Below the pieces are notes generated by a model. The model was not told the origin of the DNA. It saw only the letters and a program-made list of their open reading frames with translations, and did not search any database. Shown piece by piece: positions 1-6,175 of a stretch of DNA of 13,751 nt (positions are counted from its first letter, which is position 1; every line of letters begins with the position of its first letter). The translations under genes and the position numbers were made by a program. This DNA comes from Gammaproteobacteria bacterium (GTDB lineage Bacteria > Pseudomonadota > Gammaproteobacteria > Pseudomonadales > Pseudohongiellaceae), in assembly GCA_007571115.1 (NCBI GenBank), contig RKSA01000118.1, positions 1 to 13,751 on the forward strand, written 5' to 3'.

Positions 1-47
1 AGCCGGCCGCCGGCCGCGCGCTCGCCCTGCTCGGGCAGCCGCAATGA
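1..47 (+). CDS. rnc: 3' end of a probable ribonuclease III gene (partial)
   Basis: A reading frame open from the left edge ends at the TGA of 45-47 and encodes a short Ala/Leu-rich tail, PAAGRALALLGQPQ. Its stop overlaps the era start as ATGA. RNase III proteins commonly end in an alanine-rich helix after the double-stranded-RNA-binding domain, and rnc is the usual gene immediately upstream of era in proteobacteria, often with coupled translation. The identification rests on position and the character of the tail; no catalytic or dsRBD residues lie in the window. The frame could be open by chance in GC-rich DNA. Confidence 0.5.
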   Translation, partial: PAAGRALALLGQPQ

Positions 48-949
48 TCTTGCCAGGCGCCAGCGCAACGCGATGCGGCCACGTCGCGATCGTCGGCAGG
101 CCCAATGTCGGCAAGTCGACCCTGCTCAACCATCTCGTGCGGCAAAAGATCAGCATCACCTCGCGCAAGCCGCAGACGACTCGCAACCGCATCCTCGGCA
201 TCAGCACCAGCGCCAGCGCGCAATGCCTGTACGTCGACACCCCGGGCCTCGACCGCAGCCATGGCAAGGCGATCAATCGCGTCATGAACGACACCGTGCT
301 TGCGGTCGTCAGCGAAGTTGACGTGGTCGTGCTCGTCAGCGAGCGGCTGGTCTGGCGCGAGCACGACGAGCAGGTTCTCGAAGCCCTGCGCGATCGCCGC
401 GCCCCGGTGTTGCTCGCGATCAACAAGGTCGACCAACTCGGTGACAAGACCGCCTTGCTGCCGCATATCGAACGCCTGGCGCGCTTGCACGAGTTCGCCG
501 CGATCGTTCCGGTTTCGGCGCTCGGCGGGCACAATCTGCAAGCGCTCGAAAAGGACATTATCGAGCGGCTTCCCGAAGGCCCGTTCCTGTTCCCCGAGGA
601 TCAGGTCACCGACGCGAGCTCGCGCTTCCTCGCCAGCGAGCTGATCCGGGAAAAGATCACCCGCCAGCTTGGCGACGAATTGCCACACCAGGTCGTCGTC
701 GAAATCGAGCGTTTCGCCTTCGAGGGCGGAATCCTGCACATCCACGGCCTGATTGTCGTCGACAGGGCCGGGCAGAAGCGCATTCTCATCGGCAGCGGCG
801 GACGCCGCCTCAAGGAGATCGGCGCCAGTGCGCGCAAGGACATGGAGCAGGCCTTCGGCAGCAAGGTCATGCTCGAATTGTGGGTCAAGGTTCGCAGCGG
901 CCACATGAACGATGCCCGGGCCCTGCAAAGCCTGCACGGCGCGAGCTGA
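44..949 (+). CDS. era: GTPase Era, 30S ribosome assembly factor
   Basis: Era is a membrane-associated GTPase that binds the 3' end of 16S rRNA and supports 30S maturation. The 301-residue product has all the landmarks: the P-loop GRPNVGKST (residues 18-26), the switch I segment SRKPQTTRNRI (40-50), DTPG (65-68), NKVD (127-130) and the G5 SAL (158-160). A C-terminal KH RNA-binding domain occupies about 200-290, with its GxxG loop at 250-253. Length is normal for the family. The ATG at 44 overlaps the preceding stop, which suggests translational coupling with rnc. The KH loop reads GSGG rather than the more usual basic version, so it lacks the lysine often found there. recO follows after 8 nt. 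Confidence 0.97.
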   Translation: MILPGASATRCGHVAIVGRPNVGKSTLLNHLVRQKISITSRKPQTTRNRILGISTSASAQCLYVDTPGLDRSHGKAINRVMNDTVLAVVSEVDVVVLVSERLVWREHDEQVLEALRDRRAPVLLAINKVDQLGDKTALLPHIERLARLHEFAAIVPVSALGGHNLQALEKDIIERLPEGPFLFPEDQVTDASSRFLASELIREKITRQLGDELPHQVVVEIERFAFEGGILHIHGLIVVDRAGQKRILIGSGGRRLKEIGASARKDMEQAFGSKVMLELWVKVRSGHMNDARALQSLHGAS

Positions 950-957
950 GCGAGGCA

Positions 958-1692
958 ATGGAGCGGCGCGTCGCATTGCAGCCGGCCTGGGCCATCCATC
1001 GGCGCCCGTTCCGCGACACGAGCCTGCTCGTCGATTTCTTTTGCCGCGACCACGGTCGAATCAGCGCCGTTGCGCGTGGTGCGCGCCGCCGTGCTTCGCG
1101 GCTGCAAGCGCTGTTGCAGCCATTCCGGCCCCTGCGAATCTCGTTCAGCGGTGGCGGCGAGGTGAAAACGCTGACCGGCGCCGAAAGCGCTGGCGAGGCG
1201 GCGCCGCTGCACGGCGAGCGGCTTTTCAGCGGCTTCTACGTCAACGAGCTGCTCGCGCGGCTGCTGCACGACCACGTCGAGCATCCGCGCCTGTTCGCGG
1301 TCTACGAGCAGACTCTTGCGCAGCTTGCCGGCGAGGCACCGATCGAGAGCGCCTTGCGCCATTTCGAGCTCGAACTGCTCGCCGAACTCGGTTACGCCAT
1401 CGATCTCGAACGCGACTGCCGCGAGCACCTGCCCATCGACGCGGCGAAGTTCTATCGCTATCGCCCCGATTCGGGTTTCGAGCCGCTGGCGCCTGACGAG
1501 GCCGGAGAAGCCGGCAGCGGCAGGCGCTCGTTCGCCGGCAGCCACTTGCTCGCATTGGGTCGTCTCGAGCTGAGCGACGCCGAAGCCGCAGCAAGCGCCA
1601 AGCGCCTGCTCAGGCAAGCCCTCAAAGTCCATCTCGGCGGTCGCCCCCTCGCGAGTCGCGCCCTGTTCGCGTCGGCCAGAAGAACGGGGTGA
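958..1692 (+). CDS. recO: DNA repair protein RecO
   Basis: RecO works with RecR (and RecF) to load RecA onto SSB-coated single-stranded DNA in the RecF recombination pathway. The product is 244 residues, the normal family size. It has an N-terminal OB-fold region (about 1-80) that includes the characteristic opening AWAIHRRPFRDTSLLVDFF and HGRISAVARGAR. A helical C-terminal half follows, with YVNELLARLL and the ALRHFELELLAELGY segment. The frame is open further upstream to an ATG at 880, but that would run far into era. The ATG at 958 with GCGAGG just upstream gives the conserved N-terminus and is preferred. It follows era by 8 nt, so the two are probably cotranscribed. In many Gammaproteobacteria pdxJ follows; here an opposing fic gene does. 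Confidence 0.93.
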   Translation: MERRVALQPAWAIHRRPFRDTSLLVDFFCRDHGRISAVARGARRRASRLQALLQPFRPLRISFSGGGEVKTLTGAESAGEAAPLHGERLFSGFYVNELLARLLHDHVEHPRLFAVYEQTLAQLAGEAPIESALRHFELELLAELGYAIDLERDCREHLPIDAAKFYRYRPDSGFEPLAPDEAGEAGSGRRSFAGSHLLALGRLELSDAEAAASAKRLLRQALKVHLGGRPLASRALFASARRTG

Positions 1693-1712
1693 GCCGTAGC
1701 GAGGCGCGTCAC

Positions 1713-1730
1713 GGCGAATGCGATCATTCG
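1713..1730 (+). repeat. Left copy of an imperfect direct repeat bordering fic
   Basis: The segment GGCGAATGCGATCATTCG shares GGCGAA and ATCATTCG with the segment at 2718-2731, where the same two blocks are joined without the intervening TGCG. This copy straddles the 3' end of fic, whose stop codon is at 1724-1726. The two copies flank the fic gene closely. They may be remnants of an insertion event or a chance match; no transposase or terminal inverted repeat is seen. Confidence 0.4.
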
Positions 1731-2701
1731 GCAGGCGGATAGTAGTTCGGTCCGATTTGCCTGCCGCCATTGCCGTGGGGGCGTTCGAGGCGACCGGCCA
1801 GCACTCGTTCCGCCAATCGCGCCGATGAGTTCAAGGTTGCTAGGGCGAGGTAGCCGATGTGGTCGGAAAAGGCGCGCAAATCGCCTGCGTCGGCTGCTTC
1901 GAGGGCATCGATGTATTCGGGTTTTTCCTGGGCCGTGATGACTGGGGGCGGCAGGCCGCGCTTGACGAAGGCCCAGGCCATCAGCAGCCGCGACACGCGG
2001 CCGTTGCCGTCCTGGAACGGATGCGTTCGCACGAAGCGGTGATGCAGCCATGCCGCCTCGACATTGACCGGATAGTCTTGCTGGCGGATTTCCCCAGCCA
2101 ACGAGAAGAAGCGTTCCATCTCGTCGGCAACGAGTTCTGGCGGGCAGTACTCGTGTACCACGCCGTCGAGCCGGCGCGGATTGTTCGGGCGGATTTTCCA
2201 GCGGCCCTTGGTCTCGAAGCGCACCTGCACGCGCTGCCCTTGCAAGTTGATCCCAGTCACGGTCGCCTGATGCCGGGTGAGCAACTGGTGCCAGCTTTTC
2301 GCCATGTAGGCGGAAAGCGGCCGGCCGCTGGCGACGTCGTCGAACATCATGTCGTAAGCGGCTTCCTGGTCTTGCAGCAGGCCGCGCAAGGTTTCGTCGT
2401 TGACGCTTTCGAGCGTGTGCGAGGCTGCGACGCCGGCGAAGCCTTCGGCGAGCAGTTGCTCGGTGACGCCGCGGCGCAAGGTGTACAGCCCTTCGATCTG
2501 CCCGGTCTCGATGGCGAAGGCGCGAACGCGCTCGCGCAGCCAGACGGCGACGAAGTCGTTCGCTTCGGGATGTTTCCCGAGCGAGGCCTTGCAGTCGAGC
2601 CAGCGCTGCGCAAGCTCGCGGTAGCCAGTGATCGACCAGCTCGACGCCCCTTCGGGCATTCCGCTCAGCTTGCGCCATTTTTCGGGGGGATGCAGGTTCA
2701 T
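1724..2701 (-). CDS. Fic-domain protein, probable self-inhibited AMP transferase (class II)
   Basis: Fic enzymes move AMP (sometimes other nucleotide moieties) from a nucleotide triphosphate to hydroxyl side chains of target proteins. With the start at 2701 the protein has 325 residues. The catalytic motif HPFQDGNGRVSR is complete at 227-238, with catalytic His227 and the phosphate-binding loop. An N-terminal inhibitory helix motif, T-x3-E-G in IETGQIEG (64-71, Glu70), lies ahead of the Fic core, the class II arrangement in which the glutamate blocks productive ATP binding; no separate antitoxin is then expected and none is present. The ATG at 2701 is preferred because it gives the NLHPPEKWRK start I recall from related Fic proteins; an in-frame ATG at 2728 would add nine residues. 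No good ribosome binding site precedes either. The gene opposes recO and is divergent from the next gene. The target is unknown. Confidence 0.9.
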   Translation of the reverse strand: MNLHPPEKWRKLSGMPEGASSWSITGYRELAQRWLDCKASLGKHPEANDFVAVWLRERVRAFAIETGQIEGLYTLRRGVTEQLLAEGFAGVAASHTLESVNDETLRGLLQDQEAAYDMMFDDVASGRPLSAYMAKSWHQLLTRHQATVTGINLQGQRVQVRFETKGRWKIRPNNPRRLDGVVHEYCPPELVADEMERFFSLAGEIRQQDYPVNVEAAWLHHRFVRTHPFQDGNGRVSRLLMAWAFVKRGLPPPVITAQEKPEYIDALEAADAGDLRAFSDHIGYLALATLNSSARLAERVLAGRLERPHGNGGRQIGPNYYPPAE

Positions 2702-2710
2702 GACCGCAAC

Positions 2711-2738
2711 GGTACATGGCGAAATCATTCGAAGTCAA
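2711..2738 (-). promoter_or_regulatory. Possible sigma-70 promoter for fic
   Basis: On the minus strand TTGACT (2738-2733) is followed after 16 nt by TGTACC (2716-2711), a good -35 with a poor -10. Transcription would begin near 2704, making the fic mRNA almost leaderless with the ATG at 2701, which fits the missing ribosome binding site. The -10 match is weak, so the call is tentative. Confidence 0.25.
2718..2731 (+). repeat. Right copy of the imperfect direct repeat bordering fic
   Basis: GGCGAAATCATTCG matches the two blocks of 1713-1730 exactly, with a 4-nt gap (TGCG) in the left copy. It lies just upstream of the preferred fic start, so the pair encloses the gene almost exactly. Confidence 0.4.
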
Positions 2739-2740
2739 CG

Positions 2741-2775
2741 ATTCGGGCAAAAGAATTCGGAGCAAGGGGATTCGG
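2741..2775 (+). repeat. Three spaced ATTCGG repeats between the divergent genes
   Basis: ATTCGG occurs at 2741-2746, 2755-2760 and 2770-2775, with start-to-start distances of 14 and 15 nt, all in the same orientation. A fourth copy lies at 1726-1731 in the left border repeat. The middle copy occupies the -35 position and the last lies in the spacer of the likely promoter of the downstream flavoprotein gene. They could be a binding array for a regulator of that gene or of fic; this is inference from placement only. Confidence 0.35.
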
Positions 2776-2777
2776 GG

Positions 2778-2802
2778 TAGAATGGCGGCAAGGCAACGGA
2801 GG
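2778..2802 (+). promoter_or_regulatory. Probable promoter -10 and ribosome binding site for the PNPOx-like gene
   Basis: TAGAAT at 2778-2783 is a good -10 element, and GGAGG at 2798-2802 is a strong ribosome binding site 5 nt before the ATG at 2808. No convincing -35 is seen (TTCGGA at 2756-2761 is the best placed). This probably starts the forward operon running to rsmJ. Confidence 0.5.
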
Positions 2803-2807
2803 CTGGC

Positions 2808-3368
2808 ATGGCCGAGCAGTTTCAGGAACTTTCCCCCGCCCACGTCGAGTTCATCGGCCGGCAGCCGCTGTTTTTCGTCGCCAGCGCAGGCGCCGAAGGC
2901 CGCATCAACGTTTCGCCGAAAGGGCTCGACACCTTGCGCGTGCTCGCCCCAGGCCGCATCGTCTGGCTCAACCTGACCGGCAGCGGCAACGAGACCGCAG
3001 CCCATGTGCTGGAAAACGGTCGCATGACCTTGATGTTTTGCTCGTTCGAGCAGCAGCCGCAGATTTTGCGAGTGTACGGCAGCGCCGCGATGGTCGCCCC
3101 CGACGATGCGGAACGCTTCGGCCAATACCTGGCGATGTTCGGCGAGCCGCCGGGGGCGCGGCAGTTCTTCCTCCTCGACATCGAGCTCGTGACGACTTCC
3201 TGCGGTTTCGGCGTGCCATTGCTCGAGCTCGCCAGAGAACGCAAGACACTGCTCCAGTGGGCCAGCGGCAAGGGCGAGGAAGGCATTCGCCGCTATTGGC
3301 GCGAGCGCAACCGGCTCAGCCTCGACGGCAGGCCCACCGGAGTCGTCGCATCAGATCGCGGCACATGA
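2808..3368 (+). CDS. Pyridoxamine 5'-phosphate oxidase-like flavoprotein
   Basis: This 186-residue protein belongs to the FMN-binding split-barrel (PNPOx-like) superfamily. The N-terminal strand region LFFVASAGAEGRINVSPKG (21-39) and the segment with GSGNETAAHVLENGRMTLM (58-76) are typical of the barrel and flavin phosphate site. The later TSCGFGVPLLE (130-140) is a recognisable signature of one uncharacterised subgroup. It is not PdxH itself: overall sequence and C-terminus differ from true pyridoxamine phosphate oxidase. The substrate is unknown; members include oxidoreductases and flavin or haem binders. It has its own -10 and a strong ribosome binding site, and its stop overlaps the rlmD start (ATGA), so it heads the forward operon. 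Confidence 0.85.
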   Translation: MAEQFQELSPAHVEFIGRQPLFFVASAGAEGRINVSPKGLDTLRVLAPGRIVWLNLTGSGNETAAHVLENGRMTLMFCSFEQQPQILRVYGSAAMVAPDDAERFGQYLAMFGEPPGARQFFLLDIELVTTSCGFGVPLLELARERKTLLQWASGKGEEGIRRYWRERNRLSLDGRPTGVVASDRGT

Positions 3369-4540
3369 CGCCACCGGCAGCCAGGCCACGTTGCGCGGCA
3401 TTCGGCACCTGCGGCGGTTGCAGTGCACAGCAGCTCGACGGCGCCGAGCAATTGCGCGCTGGCGAGCGCTTGCTGGCAGGGCATTTGCGCGATCTCGCCG
3501 GGCTCGAGCCCGATCGCTACGAGTGGCTGCCGCCGCTAACCGGGCCGCGCTGGAACTATCGCCGCAAGGCGCGGCTGGCGGTTCGCGTCGTTCCTCGCAA
3601 GGGCGGCGCCCTGGTTGGTTTCCGCGAACAGCGCGGCGGCCGGGTCACCGTCATGAATGACTGCGAGACGCTGGCGCCGCCGCTCGCCAGGCTGATCCGG
3701 CCATTGCGCGCCTTGCTCAATGAGCTCGATGCGCGCGCGGCGATTCCGCAAATCGAGGTCGCCGCAGGGGAGGGCGGCGAAGCTTCCCGGCACGCCGAAG
3801 CGGCCCTGGTGGTGCGGCATTTGCAGCCGTTGACGAGGGCTGATCGTTCTCTCCTGGTCGAGTTCGCCAGGCAATGGAACTTGCAGGTCTATCTGCAAGC
3901 GGCGGGTCCCGCGAGTGTGCATGGGCTGCATCCGCGCCAAGGCCAGGGCGAAGGGCGCCTGCATTACCATCTCCCCGAATTTGCGCTGCGGTTCGCGTTT
4001 CACCCCCTCGATTTCGTGCAAGTCAATGCCGAGGTCAATCGCCGCGCTGCGAGCCTGGTCGTGGAATTGCTCGCGATCGAGGCCGGGGACCGGGTGCTCG
4101 ACTTGTTTTGTGGCCTCGGCAATTTCAGCTTGCCGCTCGCCTCCCGGGGCGCTGCGGTGACCGGAGTCGAAGGCAGCGCGACGATGGTCGAGCGCGCCAG
4201 GGGAAACGCCCGGGCCAATGGCCTCGAAGGGCAGACGCGCTTTTTCGCCGCAGACCTGCATCGCTGGAATTCCAGCGCCGACTGGGCTTCCGGACCCTAC
4301 GACAAGATACTCCTCGATCCGCCGCGCAGCGGCGCCCTGGAGAGCGTTGCGCTGATCGCTGCCAGCGGCGCGCGCAGGCTCGTCTACGTTTCGTGCAACC
4401 CGGAAAGCCTGGCCCGGGACGCGCGCGAGCTTGGCCGTCGCGGTTACGATTTGAAATCTGCGGGGGTTATGGATATGTTCCCGCATACTTCCCATGTCGA
4501 ATCGGTGGCGATGTTCGAGCGACCGATGGAGCGCTCATGA
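3365..4540 (+). CDS. rlmD: 23S rRNA (uracil-5-)-methyltransferase RlmD, without TRAM domain
   Basis: RlmD makes m5U1939 in 23S rRNA using S-adenosylmethionine. The 391-residue product has the iron-sulfur ligands C10, C16, C19 (CAAFGTCGGC) and C100. Its methyltransferase core carries QVN (219-221), DLFCGLGNFSL (247-257), the acidic Glu269, DPPR (318-321), the nucleophile Cys344 in YVSCNP and the general base Glu379 in FPHTSHVES. E. coli RlmD has about 70 residues, including a TRAM RNA-binding domain, before its first cluster cysteine; here only nine residues precede it. The frame is open upstream but the translation there shows no TRAM-like sequence, so the domain is genuinely missing. The related RlmC also lacks TRAM, but the CGGC cluster and VYVSCNP motif favour RlmD. 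Start and stop both overlap neighbouring genes as ATGA. Confidence 0.88.
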   Translation: MTPPAARPRCAAFGTCGGCSAQQLDGAEQLRAGERLLAGHLRDLAGLEPDRYEWLPPLTGPRWNYRRKARLAVRVVPRKGGALVGFREQRGGRVTVMNDCETLAPPLARLIRPLRALLNELDARAAIPQIEVAAGEGGEASRHAEAALVVRHLQPLTRADRSLLVEFARQWNLQVYLQAAGPASVHGLHPRQGQGEGRLHYHLPEFALRFAFHPLDFVQVNAEVNRRAASLVVELLAIEAGDRVLDLFCGLGNFSLPLASRGAAVTGVEGSATMVERARGNARANGLEGQTRFFAADLHRWNSSADWASGPYDKILLDPPRSGALESVALIAASGARRLVYVSCNPESLARDARELGRRGYDLKSAGVMDMFPHTSHVESVAMFERPMERS

Positions 4541-5400
4541 ACAGCAAGCGGCAAGCGCCAGACGAACTCGCACCGGTGGAGCGGCTGCTCGCGCTGATGT
4601 CGATGCTGCGCGACCGCGAATTCGGCTGCCCCTGGGATCTGCAGCAGACGTACCAATCGCTGATCCCGTGTACCATCGAGGAAGCCCACGAGGTCGCGGC
4701 CGCCATCGAGGGAGGCGACCGCAGCGAATTGCTCGATGAGCTCGGCGACCTGCTGTTCCAGATCGTCTTCTACGCAGAATTGTCCCGGGAGGAAGGCGGT
4801 TTCGACTTCCACGACGTCGCCAGCCAGGTCACCGGGAAGCTGCTGCGCCGCCACCCCCACGTGTTTCCCAATGGCCGGCTCGACAGTTTCGGCAGCGAGC
4901 AGCGGCTCAGCGCCGACGAGGTCGTAAACAACTGGGAAGCGATCAAGCGCGCCGAGCGGGCCGGGCAACGGCAAGCCGCTGACGACGTGCAGCCAAGCGT
5001 TCTCGACGGCTTGCCGACTTCCCTGCCGGGCCTGGCGGCAGCGCGCAAGTTGCAGCAGCGCGCTGCAAGCATCGGCTTCGACTGGCCCGAGGCCGAGCCG
5101 GTGGTCGCCAAGCTGCGCGAGGAGACCGATGAATTCGCCGCCGCGCTGGCTGGTGGCGACAAGGCTGCGCAACACGAGGAGCTCGGCGACTTGCTGTTTG
5201 CCATCGTCAATCTGTCGCGGCATTGCGCGATCGACCCGGAGTCGGCCCTGCGCGCCTCGAACCGCCGTTTTGCAAAGCGTTTCCGCGAGATGGAGCGGCT
5301 CGCTGCAGTCCGTGGCAGCGAACTGCGGCAACACGGCGCAGAACAGCTCGAAGCGCTCTGGAACCAGGCAAAAGCGGGCGCCCGTGGCACAGAAGGCTAG
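4537..5400 (+). CDS. mazG: Nucleoside triphosphate pyrophosphohydrolase MazG
   Basis: MazG hydrolyses (d)NTPs to monophosphates plus pyrophosphate and acts in nucleotide pool cleaning and, in E. coli, in lowering ppGpp during starvation. The 287-residue protein carries two MazG all-alpha domains. The first has the metal-binding motifs EEAHE (48-52) and ELGD (68-71), with the family segments GCPWD (30-34), RRHPHVF (104-110) and NNWEAIK (131-137). The second has EETDE (195-199) and ELGD (215-218). Both metal sites look intact. The ATG at 4537 overlaps the rlmD stop and has GGAG upstream. In many Gammaproteobacteria relA lies between rlmD and mazG; here it does not. The stop codon is the first part of a tandem repeat array. 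Confidence 0.95.
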   Translation: MNSKRQAPDELAPVERLLALMSMLRDREFGCPWDLQQTYQSLIPCTIEEAHEVAAAIEGGDRSELLDELGDLLFQIVFYAELSREEGGFDFHDVASQVTGKLLRRHPHVFPNGRLDSFGSEQRLSADEVVNNWEAIKRAERAGQRQAADDVQPSVLDGLPTSLPGLAAARKLQQRAASIGFDWPEAEPVVAKLREETDEFAAALAGGDKAAQHEELGDLLFAIVNLSRHCAIDPESALRASNRRFAKRFREMERLAAVRGSELRQHGAEQLEALWNQAKAGARGTEG

Positions 5401-5464
5401 CGCCTGCGGCCCGGCGAGAAGCGCCTGCGGCCCGGGCGAGAGAAGCGCCTGCGGCCCGGCGAGA
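5399..5464 (+). repeat. Three-copy GC-rich tandem repeat between mazG and adk
   Basis: The unit AGCGCCTGCGGCCCGGCGAGA is present at 5399-5419, again with 3 extra bases at 5420-5443 (one extra G and a GA), and exactly again at 5444-5464, followed by AGCAAG. Copy 1 begins within the mazG stop codon TAG. Each unit can form a small CGCC/GGCG hairpin. Unit lengths (21, 24, 21) are all multiples of three, and in the mazG frame they would read RLRPGEK, RLRPGREK, RLRPGEK. The array fills most of the mazG-adk gap and ends just before the adk ribosome binding site. It does not resemble the enterobacterial REP consensus. Confidence 0.9.
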
Positions 5465-5473
5465 AGCAAGAAT

Positions 5474-5480
5474 TAAGGAG
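5474..5480 (+). promoter_or_regulatory. Strong ribosome binding site fixing the TTG start of adk
   Basis: TAAGGAG lies 8 nt before the TTG at 5489. No ATG lies at a suitable place, and the conserved Adk N-terminus begins exactly at this TTG, so the site decides the start. Confidence 0.8.
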
Positions 5481-5488
5481 TCATCACA

Positions 5489-6139
5489 TTGAAAATCATC
5501 CTGCTAGGCGCGCCAGGCGCCGGAAAAGGCACCCAGGCCCGCTTCATCACCGAGCGCTACGGCATTCCGCAGATTTCCACCGGCGACATGCTGCGCGCTG
5601 CGGTTCGCGAACGCAGCGCACTCGGCTTGCAGGTCGAGGAAATCATGAACAGCGGGGCACTGGTGAGCGACGAGCTGATCGTCGCCCTGGTGCTCGAGCG
5701 GATCGACCGCAGCGACTGCGCTGCCGGATTCCTGTTCGACGGCTTTCCGCGCACGATTCCCCAGGCCCGGGCCACCACCGAAGCCGGAGTCGAAATCGAC
5801 ATCGTGCTCAATATCGAGGCCAGCGACGACGAAATCGTCCGGCGGCTCGCTGGCCGCCGCTCGCATCCGGCTTCGGGCCGCGTCTACCACGTGCAGTTCA
5901 ATCCGCCCAAGGTCGCCGGTCGCGACGATGTCACCGGCGAGCAGCTCGTGCAGCGCGACGACGACCGGGAAGAGACCGTTCGCGAACGGCTCGCGGTATA
6001 CCATCAGCAGACCGAACCGCTGGTCGCGTACTATCGCGGGCTTGCTGCGGAAGGCTCGCCGCTGCGCGTGCTCAAGGTCGACGGCGCGGCACCCGTCGAT
6101 GACATCCGTGACGCGATCTTTCGCCTGCTCGGTGGCTGA
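5489..6139 (+). CDS. adk: Adenylate kinase
   Basis: Adenylate kinase interconverts ATP plus AMP with two ADP in the cytoplasm. The 216-residue product is of the long bacterial type. It has the P-loop GAPGAGKGT (7-15), the AMP-binding region with STGDMLR (30-36), DGFPRT (84-89), and a full LID domain (about 122-159) with GRRSHPASGRVYHV and DDVTGE. The LID lacks the four cysteines of zinc-binding versions, as in E. coli. The initiator is TTG, supported by TAAGGAG 8 nt upstream and by alignment of the start with the usual M(K/R)IILLGAPG. It follows mazG after an 88-nt gap filled largely by the tandem repeat; no clear separate promoter is seen there. Confidence 0.97.
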   Translation: MKIILLGAPGAGKGTQARFITERYGIPQISTGDMLRAAVRERSALGLQVEEIMNSGALVSDELIVALVLERIDRSDCAAGFLFDGFPRTIPQARATTEAGVEIDIVLNIEASDDEIVRRLAGRRSHPASGRVYHVQFNPPKVAGRDDVTGEQLVQRDDDREETVRERLAVYHQQTEPLVAYYRGLAAEGSPLRVLKVDGAAPVDDIRDAIFRLLGG

Positions 6140-6175
6140 GCCGCTCGGCACATTCAGCCCGCGAGCCCGCCTGCC

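Noticed and set aside
1693..1715. Inverted repeat GCCGT/ACGGC between recO and fic as a bidirectional terminator
   Set aside because: The stem is short with an internal loop and no T-run on either strand, so it is not supported as an intrinsic terminator.
1859..3364. Very long open frame on the plus strand antisense to fic and running into rlmD
   Set aside because: Its upstream part is the complement of fic and an out-of-frame reading of the PNPOx-like gene. The translation shows no recognisable domain, and the real rlmD begins at 3365.
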